A program made the translations under genes and the position numbers. Shown in pieces: positions 42,718 to 50,549 of a DNA stretch of 55,478 nucleotides. The notes beneath the pieces are model-generated. The model ran no database searches. It saw only the letters and a program-made list of their open reading frames with translations, and was not told where the DNA came from. How positions within the stretch are numbered: position 1 is the first letter of the stretch; each line of letters starts with the position of its first letter. The stretch is from Actinocatenispora comari. Its GTDB lineage: Bacteria > Actinomycetota > Actinomycetes > Mycobacteriales > Micromonosporaceae. The DNA is taken from NCBI RefSeq assembly GCF_017312725.1, contig NZ_BOPO01000143.1:1-55478 (forward strand), read 5' to 3'.

Positions 42718-43491
42718 ATGAAGACGCTCGTGCTGATCATCGTTCTCGTGGTGCTCGTGGTTGCCGGCGCCGTGTGGTGGTCCCGGGCCAGCAAGCAGCG
42801 CAAGCAGCGCGCGCTGGCCGACGCCCGCGCCGACGCCCAGCGGTGGTACGAACGGCTCGGCGGCCAGGTGATGAACCTGGTGGCGAACGACGACGCCGCG
42901 GTCAAGCAGGCGCTGGTCGACGCCGGCGAGCGGTACAACGCGGCCGGCAGCCAGCTCGACCAGGCCACCAGCACCAAGCAGTTCGAGCTCGCCGGGCACA
43001 CCGCGCTGGAGGGGCTCTACTACGTGCGCGCCGCCCGGACCGCGATGGACCTCGACCCGGGCCCCGAACTGCCGCCGATGCCCGGCCAGCGCACCGCCGG
43101 CGCCCTCACCGCCGAGCGCGAGGTCACCCTGGAGGGCAAGGAATACCGGGCCGGCCCGCAGGCCAGCTCGGACACGCCGTACTACTACCCCGGCGGCATG
43201 GTGCGCGGCCGGCCCGTCCCGGCCGGGTGGTACTCGGAGCCGTGGTGGAAGACCGCGCTGGTCGCCGGCGCCGCCGGGGTCGGCACGATGCTGCTGTTCG
43301 ACGCGTTCTTCTCACCCGGGATGGGCATGGGCGGCTTCGACGGCGGGTACGACAACGGCTTCGCCGACGGCTTCGCCCAGGGCCAGGACGGCGGGGACGG
43401 TGGTGGCGGCGACGGCGGTGGCGACGGTGGCGGCATGTTCGACGGTGGCTTCGATTTCGGTGACTTCGGGGACTTCGGCGGCAGCGACTGA
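42718..43491 (+). CDS. Membrane-anchored protein with Gly/Asp-rich C-terminus (DUF1542-like)
   Basis: A 257-residue protein. An N-terminal helix (LVLIIVLVVLVVAGAVWW) leads to a charged helical domain (about 24-110: ALADARADAQRWYERLGGQ; STKQFELAGHTALEGLYYVR). A second hydrophobic segment lies near residue 183 (TALVAGAAGVGTMLLFDAFF), and the tail is of Gly, Asp and Phe (FDGGYDNGFADGF; GGDGGGGDGGGDGGG). I recall this as an actinobacterial family annotated DUF1542; function is unknown. The Gly/Asp tail could bind metal or be disordered. ATG 42718 is six bases after TACCGT, suggesting a leaderless mRNA. Confidence 0.7.
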   Translation: MKTLVLIIVLVVLVVAGAVWWSRASKQRKQRALADARADAQRWYERLGGQVMNLVANDDAAVKQALVDAGERYNAAGSQLDQATSTKQFELAGHTALEGLYYVRAARTAMDLDPGPELPPMPGQRTAGALTAEREVTLEGKEYRAGPQASSDTPYYYPGGMVRGRPVPAGWYSEPWWKTALVAGAAGVGTMLLFDAFFSPGMGMGGFDGGYDNGFADGFAQGQDGGDGGGGDGGGDGGGMFDGGFDFGDFGDFGGSD

Positions 43492-43513
43492 CATCCACCG
43501 GCGGCGACGGTTC

Positions 43514-43533
43514 CGGGCGCCGCGCGGCGCCCG
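43514..43533. terminator. Hairpin between convergent DUF1542-like and DUF1707 genes
   Basis: CGGGCGCCG-CG-CGGCGCCCG, a 20-base perfect palindrome, 22 bases after the DUF1542-like stop. The rest of the gap to 43677 shows nothing else. Confidence 0.6.
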
Positions 43534-43677
43534 ACGTCCGGGGTGGTGCGCGACCTCCGGCATCCGCCGCAGCGGCGATTCCGCGGGCGCGCCGGGCCGC
43601 GGCTGAGGCGCGGCCGCGCCGGGTGGCTGTCCCGCACCGCCCTGCGCCGGGTCGGTCGTCGGCGGCCGGTGCCGGGG

Positions 43678-44310
43678 TCAGTCGTCGGCGGGTCGGCGGC
43701 GACGCTTGCGCTTGACGTCGACGCCGCCCCAGAACGCGAAGCCGGTCACCCGCACCCGCGGGCCGGTGCCGTCGCCGGCACCGGCGGCGGTGTCGTCGAA
43801 CCCGCCCATCAGCCCGAAACCGTCGACCCGGACGTCGAGATCGTCCGGCACGATGATCTCGACGCCGCCCATCATCGCGTACGCCTGGATCGTCACCTCG
43901 TCGGTGCCGAACCGGGCCTCCCGCAGGTCGAGCGTCACGCCGCCCATCACCGCCACCGCGATCTGCGTCCGCGGCACCAGCCAACTGCCCCGCCGGGACG
44001 GGCCGGACAGGAAGCCGACGACGACGCGGGTGTCCTCCGGCTCCTCGGCGACCCGGCGCGGCGAGGAGACCAGCGGGGTACCGGTGTCGGGCAGGTCGGC
44101 GAGCACCGGCTCGAGCTGCCCGTAGGTGCGCGCGGCGTACACCGTGTCGAGCCGTTCCTGCAGCTCGTCGAGGGTCAGCCGGCCCTCGCTCGCCGCCTGG
44201 TGCAGCACCTGCGCGACGCGCTCCCGGTCGTCGTCGGATGCGCGCATGGCGGTCCGCTCGACCGCCGCCTCGGGTCGTACCGCCGGCCTGCGCTCCGGTT
44301 CGTCCGCCAC
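43678..44310 (-). CDS. DUF1707 protein with LiaF-like C-terminal domain
   Basis: A 210-residue soluble protein. The DUF1707 (SHOCT-like) domain at about residues 20-75 reads MRASDDDRERVAQVLHQAAS with EGRLTLDELQERLDTVYAAR. A right-handed beta-helix of the LiaF/DUF2154 type (about 110-200) has repeated MGGVTLDLREA, MGGVEIIVPDD and MGGFDD turns and ends in a Lys/Arg cluster. The pairing is common in actinobacteria and is linked to envelope-stress responses, without a defined mechanism. GTG 44310 lies seven bases after TAGGCT (44318-44323, minus strand), a leaderless start. It is downstream of valS in the same direction, with its own promoter. Confidence 0.85.
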   Translation of the reverse strand: MADEPERRPAVRPEAAVERTAMRASDDDRERVAQVLHQAASEGRLTLDELQERLDTVYAARTYGQLEPVLADLPDTGTPLVSSPRRVAEEPEDTRVVVGFLSGPSRRGSWLVPRTQIAVAVMGGVTLDLREARFGTDEVTIQAYAMMGGVEIIVPDDLDVRVDGFGLMGGFDDTAAGAGDGTGPRVRVTGFAFWGGVDVKRKRRRRPADD

Positions 44311-44367
44311 AGCCGAAAGCCTAGCCGGGCCCCTGCGCCGGGGCAGCCGCATGGCACGGTCCGATCG

Positions 44368-44395
44368 CCCGGCGGGGGAGCGCGCCCCCGCCGGG
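44368..44395 (-). terminator. valS terminator hairpin
   Basis: CCCGGCGGGGG and CCCCCGCCGGG form a perfect 11-bp stem with a six-base loop, six bases past the valS stop. Confidence 0.85.
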
Positions 44396-44400
44396 ACGAA

Positions 44401-46995
44401 TCAGAACGTGCAGGCCACGACGAGCTCGGTCGCGGCCTCCGGATGGAACTCGAGCTTGTCGAGGTGGCCGGCGGCGCGCAGATCGTCGCTCGCGAGCCGG
44501 ATCTCCTCCACCAACGCCGCTGGCGCGCTCACCTCCGCCAGCGACACGTCGGTACGCATCGAGACCTTCCGTTGCGACTTCGCCTTCCGGATCTGCCGCA
44601 GCGCCTCGCCGACCGTCGCCAACCGCAGCCCCGGCTCGTCGCCCACCAGCGGGGTCAGCTCGTGCGCGGTCGGCCAGGTGGCGCGGTGGATCGACCCGTA
44701 CCGCCACCACGACCAGACCTCGTCGGTCACGAACGGCACCACCGGCGCCAGCAACCGCAGCTGCGCCGACAACGCCCAGCCCAGCGCCGACCTGGCCGAG
44801 GCGGCCGCCGCGTCGCCACGCTCCCCGTACGCGCGGGACTTGACCAGTTCGAGATAGTCGTCGCAGAAGGCCCAGAAGAAGCGCTCGGCGGCCTCCAACG
44901 CGGCGGTGTGGTCGAACGCCTGGAACGCCGCCGTCGCCGCCGCGATCACGCCGCGCAACTCCGACAGCATCGCCCGGTCGAGCGGTTCGGTGACCGGGGC
45001 GTGCAAGGCGTCGGCCGAGCCGAGGCCCAACACGAACCGGCTGGCGTTGAGCACCTTCGTGGCGAGCCGGCGGCCGACCCGCATCAGGTTCTCGTCCAGG
45101 GTGAAGTCGGCTCCGGGGCGACCGCACGCCGCCCAGTACCGCACCGCGTCCGGCCCGTACCGGTCGAGCAACTCGTCCGGCCCGACCGCCCGGCCCTTCG
45201 ACTTGGACATCTTCTTGCGGTCCGGGTCCAGGATCCAGCCGGAGATCACCGCGGTACGCCACGGCAGGGTGTCGTGCTCCAGCTGGCTGCGCACCGTGGT
45301 GGAGAACAGCCAGGTACGGATGATCTCGTGCGCCTGCGGCCGCAGGTCCATCGGGAACACCCGGTCGAACAGGTCGTCGTCGCGCTCCCAGCCACCCGCG
45401 ATCTGCGGCGTCAACGAACTGGTCGCCCACGTATCGAACACGTCCGGGTCGGCGGCGAACCCGCCCGGCCGACCCCGCTGCTGTTCGGAGTAGCCGGACG
45501 GCGGCTGGCTCTGCGGATCCACCGGCAGCTCGGCCTCCGACGGCAGGATCAGCGCATCGTGGTCGAGAGTGCCGTCGTCCCGCACCTGGTACCAGACGGG
45601 GATCGGCACCCCGAAGAACCGTTGCCGGCTCACCAGCCAGTCGCCGGTCAGCCCGTTCACCCAGTGCTCGTACCGGTGGCGCATGAACTCCGGCACCCAG
45701 CGCAGCTCGCGTCCCCGCTCCAGCAGCCGCTCCCGCAGCGGCAGATCACGGCCGCCGTTGCGCAGGTACCACTGGCGGGCGGTGACGATCTCCAGCGGCG
45801 CTTCGCCGTACTCGTAGAACTTGACCGGATGCGTGATGGCCCGCGGCTCACCGACCAGCTCACCGGACTCCCGCAGCAGCTTCACGATCCGGCGACGGGC
45901 CGCGGCCACCGTCAACCCCGCGAGCTGCGCGTACCGGAAGCCTGCCTCGGCGGACTCCAGCCCGGCCGGTACGTCGTGCCGGATCCGGCCGTTGCGGCCG
46001 ATCACCGAGCGGATCGGCAGGTCCAGCTCCCGCCACCAGATCACGTCGGTCAGGTCGCCGAACGTGCAGATCATGGCGAGGCCGGTGCCCTTCTCCGGGT
46101 CGGCGAGCCGGTGCGGGCGGATCGGCACCTCGACGCCGAACAGCGGCGTGACCGCCGTCGTACCGGCGAGGTGCCGGTACCGATCGTCGTCCGGGTGAAA
46201 CACCAGCGCCACGCAGGCCGGGAGCAGCTCCGGCCGCGTCGTCTCCACGTACAACGGTTCGCCCGTGGGCTCGTCGTCGTCCGGGTCCACCGTTGCGGTC
46301 GCGGCCCGGAACAGCAGCCGGTGGTAGGCGCCGGGGCGCTCCCGGTCCTCCAGCTCTGCCTGCGCCACCGCGGTACCGAACGAGATGTCCCACAGCGACG
46401 GTGCCTCGGCCTGGTACGCCTCTCCTCTGCGGAGGTTCCGCAGGAAGGCACGCTGGCTCGCCACCTGCGCCGAGGTGCCGACCGTCGTGTAGCGCGCGGA
46501 CCAGTCCACCGACAGCCCCAGGCGTCGCCAGGTCTCCTCGTACACCAGCTCGTCGTCGGCGGTGAGCCGCTCGCAGAGTTCGATGAAGTTGCGCCGGGAC
46601 ACGGCCTGTTGCTCCTCCACCGGCTGCTGCGGCGGGCGGTAACCAGCGACGTAGGGCAGCGTCGGGTCACATCGCACCCCGAAGTAGTTCTGCACCCGGC
46701 GCTCGGTGGGCAGACCGTTGTCGTCCCAGCCCACCGGGTAGAAGACCTCCTTGCCCTGCATCCGCTGGAACCGGGCGACGATGTCGGTGTGCGTGTAGGA
46801 GAACGCATGTCCAATGTGGACGGACCCGGATACGGTGAGCGGAGGGGTGTCGATGGCGAATACCTCGGACCGGTTCTTCCGCCGGTCGAAGGTGTAGGTC
46901 CCCAGTTCAGCCCAACGCCGCGTCCACTTCTCGGCCAGCCCGTCGAGGGACGGTCGATCGGGGACGCGCGCGGCGGCGCGCTCCGTAGCGGTCAT
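44401..46995 (-). CDS. valS: Valyl-tRNA synthetase, form without C-terminal coiled coil
   Basis: An 864-residue class I synthetase that charges tRNA-Val. The HIGH motif is H60-IGH in TVSGSVHIGHAFSYTH and the KMSKS motif is at residues 595-599 in DRKKMSKSKG. The CP1 editing insertion spans roughly 180-400 (YVETTRPELLPACVAL; DPEKGTGLAMICTFGD). The anticodon-binding helical domain ends at residue 864, and the coiled-coil tail usual in bacterial ValS is missing. This fits a shorter type that some actinobacteria carry beside or instead of the common one. ATG 46995 is six bases after TAGCAT, so leaderless; no T-box leader fits in the 48-base gap upstream. Confidence 0.9.
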   Translation of the reverse strand: MTATERAAARVPDRPSLDGLAEKWTRRWAELGTYTFDRRKNRSEVFAIDTPPLTVSGSVHIGHAFSYTHTDIVARFQRMQGKEVFYPVGWDDNGLPTERRVQNYFGVRCDPTLPYVAGYRPPQQPVEEQQAVSRRNFIELCERLTADDELVYEETWRRLGLSVDWSARYTTVGTSAQVASQRAFLRNLRRGEAYQAEAPSLWDISFGTAVAQAELEDRERPGAYHRLLFRAATATVDPDDDEPTGEPLYVETTRPELLPACVALVFHPDDDRYRHLAGTTAVTPLFGVEVPIRPHRLADPEKGTGLAMICTFGDLTDVIWWRELDLPIRSVIGRNGRIRHDVPAGLESAEAGFRYAQLAGLTVAAARRRIVKLLRESGELVGEPRAITHPVKFYEYGEAPLEIVTARQWYLRNGGRDLPLRERLLERGRELRWVPEFMRHRYEHWVNGLTGDWLVSRQRFFGVPIPVWYQVRDDGTLDHDALILPSEAELPVDPQSQPPSGYSEQQRGRPGGFAADPDVFDTWATSSLTPQIAGGWERDDDLFDRVFPMDLRPQAHEIIRTWLFSTTVRSQLEHDTLPWRTAVISGWILDPDRKKMSKSKGRAVGPDELLDRYGPDAVRYWAACGRPGADFTLDENLMRVGRRLATKVLNASRFVLGLGSADALHAPVTEPLDRAMLSELRGVIAAATAAFQAFDHTAALEAAERFFWAFCDDYLELVKSRAYGERGDAAAASARSALGWALSAQLRLLAPVVPFVTDEVWSWWRYGSIHRATWPTAHELTPLVGDEPGLRLATVGEALRQIRKAKSQRKVSMRTDVSLAEVSAPAALVEEIRLASDDLRAAGHLDKLEFHPEAATELVVACTF

Positions 46996-47043
46996 GTGCC
47001 GATGCTACGGAGTGCAGGCTGTCCCGGCGACGCGTTTCCCGAG

Positions 47044-48360
47044 CTAGCTATCCCGTTCGGGGCCGGTTGGCTGTCTGCTGGTCGGTTGTCCCCGTGACAG
47101 CGCCGAACCCGTCGTGTACCGCCGGCCGGTGGGGCTCGTCCATCGGAAGCGCCCAGGGGCAGGCTGTTCCAGTTGCCACGCCGTCTCGTGTTTCAGGCGG
47201 TGGTGATGCCGACAGAGCGCGCCGAGGTTGGCCGCGCTGGTGCTTCCACCGTCTTGCCACGAGATCGTATGGTCCAGATCGCAGGAGTCGGCCGGGTACG
47301 TGCAGCCAGGAAAGACGCAGCACCGGTCGCGTGCCACCACGAGATCGGCGAGGGCGGCCGGCGGCCGGTACGTGCTGCGGCCGACATCGACGACCGCGCC
47401 CGTCTTGGCATCGGTGAGGATTCGGCGCCAGGTTGCGTCCGCAGCGAGTCGCCGTGCGGTGTCGGCGTCGATCGGCCCGTACCCGGCCAGCTCGGCGGGG
47501 CTGTTTCCACCGAGCGCCGTGTCGAGAGGCAGCGTGAGGTTCACCCGAACCTCACGCTGCGCCGGCGCGCCGAGCAGCAGGTCGACGAACACGTCGGCGC
47601 GGCGCTGGTCCGCGGTACGGGTGTCGTCGGTGCGGGTGTCGCGCGCGAGCGCGGTGAGCCGGTCGCGGATCGCGACAGCATCCTCGGCGGGCAGCAACGC
47701 CCACAGCCCGGCCATGCCGTCTTCCTGTGGGACCAGCGTGACCCGTCGTTGCTGGGCGGCGCGCAGGTGACGGTCGGCATGGTGCGGGTCGAGCTCGGCG
47801 ACCGCGCGCCGGGCCCGGGCCTTGATCTGGCCGCTGGTCAGCCCGGCGGGGTTCGGTCCGAGTGCCTTTCGCTCCACGGCGTCGACGGTGGTGGAGTCGG
47901 CCACCTGCGCGGTGACCCGGCACAGCCCCTCGGCGGTTGGCGGATCGATGGAGCCGTGGTCGAGCGCGGCCATCGTTGCCGGTAGTCGCGCGGTCAGCGC
48001 TTCGGCCTGAGCGAGTCGCTGTGCAGCCCGCCAGCGCGGCCAGCTCAGTGCAGCGGCGAGCTCGTCTGCGGTGAACTCGGAGGTCGGGCGCAGCGGGTGA
48101 TCGCGGCGCAGCGCGGCGAAGCGCGCGATGAGTCGGGCTTGTCGGGCGTACAGCATCGCGATCTGCTGCTCGGCCGCCGCGAGCGCGGTGAGACAGTCGT
48201 CCGCGTCGAGCCACTCCACCGGCAACACCGGCAGTTCGAACGCGGACGGGTCGACGGGCGGATCGAGGTCGGCGGGATCGAACGAGCATTCATCGAGGGG
48301 CCCGTCGACGATGCCGGGCACGACGGGGTCGGCGACGCACTCTGCCCCCGTTTCGAACAT
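47044..48360 (-). CDS. DUF222/HNH endonuclease-type protein (13E12 family)
   Basis: A 438-residue protein. The long helical DUF222 domain (about 45-310) includes ARLIARFAALRRDHP and AAAEQQIAMLYARQ. The HNH nuclease motif is at the C-terminus (about 345-400): CVFPGCTYPADSCDLDHTIS and then NLGALCRHHHRLKH, with the zinc Cys pairs and the catalytic His in DLDH. This is the large actinobacterial family that includes mycobacterial REP13E12 proteins. Many copies per genome are usual; function is uncertain. ATG 48360 lies six bases after TATCCT, so it is likely leaderless. No inverted repeats mark it as mobile here. Confidence 0.88.
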   Translation of the reverse strand: MFETGAECVADPVVPGIVDGPLDECSFDPADLDPPVDPSAFELPVLPVEWLDADDCLTALAAAEQQIAMLYARQARLIARFAALRRDHPLRPTSEFTADELAAALSWPRWRAAQRLAQAEALTARLPATMAALDHGSIDPPTAEGLCRVTAQVADSTTVDAVERKALGPNPAGLTSGQIKARARRAVAELDPHHADRHLRAAQQRRVTLVPQEDGMAGLWALLPAEDAVAIRDRLTALARDTRTDDTRTADQRRADVFVDLLLGAPAQREVRVNLTLPLDTALGGNSPAELAGYGPIDADTARRLAADATWRRILTDAKTGAVVDVGRSTYRPPAALADLVVARDRCCVFPGCTYPADSCDLDHTISWQDGGSTSAANLGALCRHHHRLKHETAWQLEQPAPGRFRWTSPTGRRYTTGSALSRGQPTSRQPTGPERDS

Positions 48361-48536
48361 GTGTCCAGGATAGGCACGCCCGTGCCGTCACGGCCACCGG
48401 CGCCCGTATCGGGGTGATGTTCCGGTCGTCGGCGCGCCAGCGAAGACCTCGGCGGCGTAACGGCGTGTCGTCCGGCCACGCGGCGGTGTTGCCGCTGCTC
48501 GACGGCAGGCAGCGGAACGACCTGCATCTCGGTGCG

Positions 48537-48575
48537 GCGGGCGTCCCGTGGCGGACGATGCCGCGGGACGCCCGC
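48537..48575 (-). terminator. Terminator of the secreted beta-sandwich protein gene
   Basis: GCGGGCGTCCCG and CGGGACGCCCGC are perfect 12-bp complements around 15 bases, seven bases past the stop at 48583. Confidence 0.8.
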
Positions 48576-48582
48576 CGGCGCG

Positions 48583-50442
48583 TCACTCCTCGGCGACCGT
48601 GAAGTAGTACGTGTACGAGCTCAGGTGCGTTCCGTCCGCGAGGATCGGGTACACCTCCAACGCATGCCCGCCGCTGGAGTCCGGCGTGTACGGGATCGTC
48701 GCGCCGCCGTCGGTGGCCGCGACGACGCTCTCGTCACCCCAGTCGAACGAGTACCCGAACGACACGACGCCGGGCAGTGACGAGCTCACCGCGAACGTCC
48801 CGGCGACACCGACCCCACCGCCGGTGTCGTACTCCGGCCAGGTGTCGGAGGTGACCGTCGGGCTGGTGTCGAACGTGACGCTCCAGGACTTGACGGGGGT
48901 GACCCAACCGTTGCTGCTGTGGCTGCGCACGTCCAGCTGGTTCAGGCCCGGGCTGTCGAACTCGACGGTGACCGTCGCGGACCCGTCGCTGCCCGCCGCG
49001 ACGGTCTGCTCCGCACCGCCGTTGACCGTGTAGGTGTAGTCGTCGACGTCGCTGACGTTCGGCCCGGGCGCGAGATGCACGGTCACCGGGCTGCCGTACT
49101 GCGGTGTCCCGTCGACGGTGACGACGGGAGACGTGTCGCGCACCTCGACGGTGTAGGTCGTCGAGTCGGACTGCTGGTACGCCCGGTCGTAGCTGGCGAC
49201 GGTCAGCGTGTTCGGGCCGGAGTTCGGCGGTACCAGGCTCACCGTCGCCGAGCCGCCGAGCGTGTCCGCGCGGACGAAACCCTTGCCGTCGAAGGGATCT
49301 CCGTTCCCGACGTCGATCGTGCCCAGGGGCGACTTCCACGAGTACTGATACGCGACGACGTCACTCACGCCGTTCGCGCTCAAGGTGACCTGCATCGGCG
49401 TGCCGCCCGCGTTCCAGCCGTCGGTGGTGTACGTGGAGGTGACCGCCGGCGGCTTGTCGGGCCGCTGCGTGTCGGCCACGAAGTAGCAGGTGGCCGACCA
49501 GTCTGAGGTGTCGACACCGTCCCTGGCCCGGGTGTGCCAGGCATACGTCACGCCGTCGGCCAGGGTACCGGCGGGCACGGTGACGTCAGTGGGTGTGCCC
49601 TGCTGGGCGTAGTCGTCGGGCAGCGTCGTGGTCTGGTCCGGATGGGCCACGGGCCAGAGCACGAACTCGGCCGAGAACGACGATTCCAGCCCGTCGGGGT
49701 CGCCGAACAGGGCCGACAGGGTGGGTTGGGACCCCAGCGGCGCCGATGACGGTGGCACGGCCACGTAGGCGTAGGGGGTGCTGGTGGTGCACGGCTGTTC
49801 GTCGTTGGTCAGCGTGGTCGGAGTGCTGGGGATCGCGTTCGACCCGACGTCCAGATCCATGCCGTACTGCGCGTTCAGCCGCCGGCCGTGCGCGGGCTGG
49901 TCCTCGACCGCGGTCGGTTCGCGCAGTTCGACCGACAGTTCGGTGCGGCCTGCGGCGAGCGCTGCCCGTACCGCGTCGGTCAGGTCGAGCCCCAGATCCG
50001 CCGGGCAGGTCTGGGTGGCGCCGATGACACCGAGCTGTTCGATCGCCTGTGGTGCCTTGCTCCAGGTCGGGCTGGGCGGTCCGTCGGCGGTGCGCCACAC
50101 CTCGATCTGGCGTTCGGCGCAGTCGGTTGCCGCCGACTCGCGTGCGTACAGGTGGGCGACGATGACGTGGCGGCCGGCGAGCCCGCTGATGTCGAAGCTC
50201 GCGTACACGCGGGACCGGTGGATGGTGCCGGCGTCGTCCTGCCAGGCACCGAGCGGCACGTCGTCGGTCGGGTCGACGTGGTTCGTGTCGGGTGCGGCGG
50301 AATCGGTGTACGACCAGGAAACGCGTGGCTGGTCGTGGTAGTGGGTGCCGGCCGTTGCCGGCGATGCCACCAGGACGGTGGCGGCGGCCGCGGCGGTGGC
50401 GCCCAGACAGGCGACGACGCGGCGCACGAGGGGTCTGCGCAC
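48583..50442 (-). CDS. Secreted multi-domain beta-sandwich protein of unknown function
   Basis: A 619-residue exported protein. The signal peptide spans about residues 1-31 (VVACLGATAAAAATVLVASPATA). Residues about 35-215 resemble a DNRLRE/carbohydrate-binding-like sandwich (SRVYASFDISGLAGRHVIVA; LTDAVRAALAAGRTELSVEL). Several Ig/fibronectin-III/PKD-like modules follow, with WSYT, YAWHTRARDG and the last YGYSFDWGDESVVA type turn. No catalytic motif is seen. GTG 50442 was chosen for GAGAGGAAC upstream and a proper signal sequence. It may be a cell-surface or matrix protein. It is flanked by its own terminator and that of the ABC operon. Confidence 0.7.
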   Translation of the reverse strand: MRRPLVRRVVACLGATAAAAATVLVASPATAGTHYHDQPRVSWSYTDSAAPDTNHVDPTDDVPLGAWQDDAGTIHRSRVYASFDISGLAGRHVIVAHLYARESAATDCAERQIEVWRTADGPPSPTWSKAPQAIEQLGVIGATQTCPADLGLDLTDAVRAALAAGRTELSVELREPTAVEDQPAHGRRLNAQYGMDLDVGSNAIPSTPTTLTNDEQPCTTSTPYAYVAVPPSSAPLGSQPTLSALFGDPDGLESSFSAEFVLWPVAHPDQTTTLPDDYAQQGTPTDVTVPAGTLADGVTYAWHTRARDGVDTSDWSATCYFVADTQRPDKPPAVTSTYTTDGWNAGGTPMQVTLSANGVSDVVAYQYSWKSPLGTIDVGNGDPFDGKGFVRADTLGGSATVSLVPPNSGPNTLTVASYDRAYQQSDSTTYTVEVRDTSPVVTVDGTPQYGSPVTVHLAPGPNVSDVDDYTYTVNGGAEQTVAAGSDGSATVTVEFDSPGLNQLDVRSHSSNGWVTPVKSWSVTFDTSPTVTSDTWPEYDTGGGVGVAGTFAVSSSLPGVVSFGYSFDWGDESVVAATDGGATIPYTPDSSGGHALEVYPILADGTHLSSYTYYFTVAEE

Positions 50443-50469
50443 TCCCGTGTTCCTCTCTGCGGAAGGAGG

Positions 50470-50489
50470 TGCGGCCCGGTGGGGCCGCA
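50470..50489 (-). terminator. Terminator of the ABC exporter operon
   Basis: TGCGGCCC-GGTG-GGGCCGCA, a perfect 8-bp stem with a tetraloop, 60 bases beyond the second ABC gene. Confidence 0.6.
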
Positions 50490-50549
50490 ACACAGTAGCG
50501 CTTGGCGCACTTCGGTGGTGCCCGGAATCCGGTCACCTGGCAGGCGTGG

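Noticed and set aside
47044-48360. Mobile element or homing endonuclease
   Set aside because: DUF222/HNH proteins are common fixed genes in actinobacteria. No inverted repeats, target duplication or interrupted gene is seen around it.
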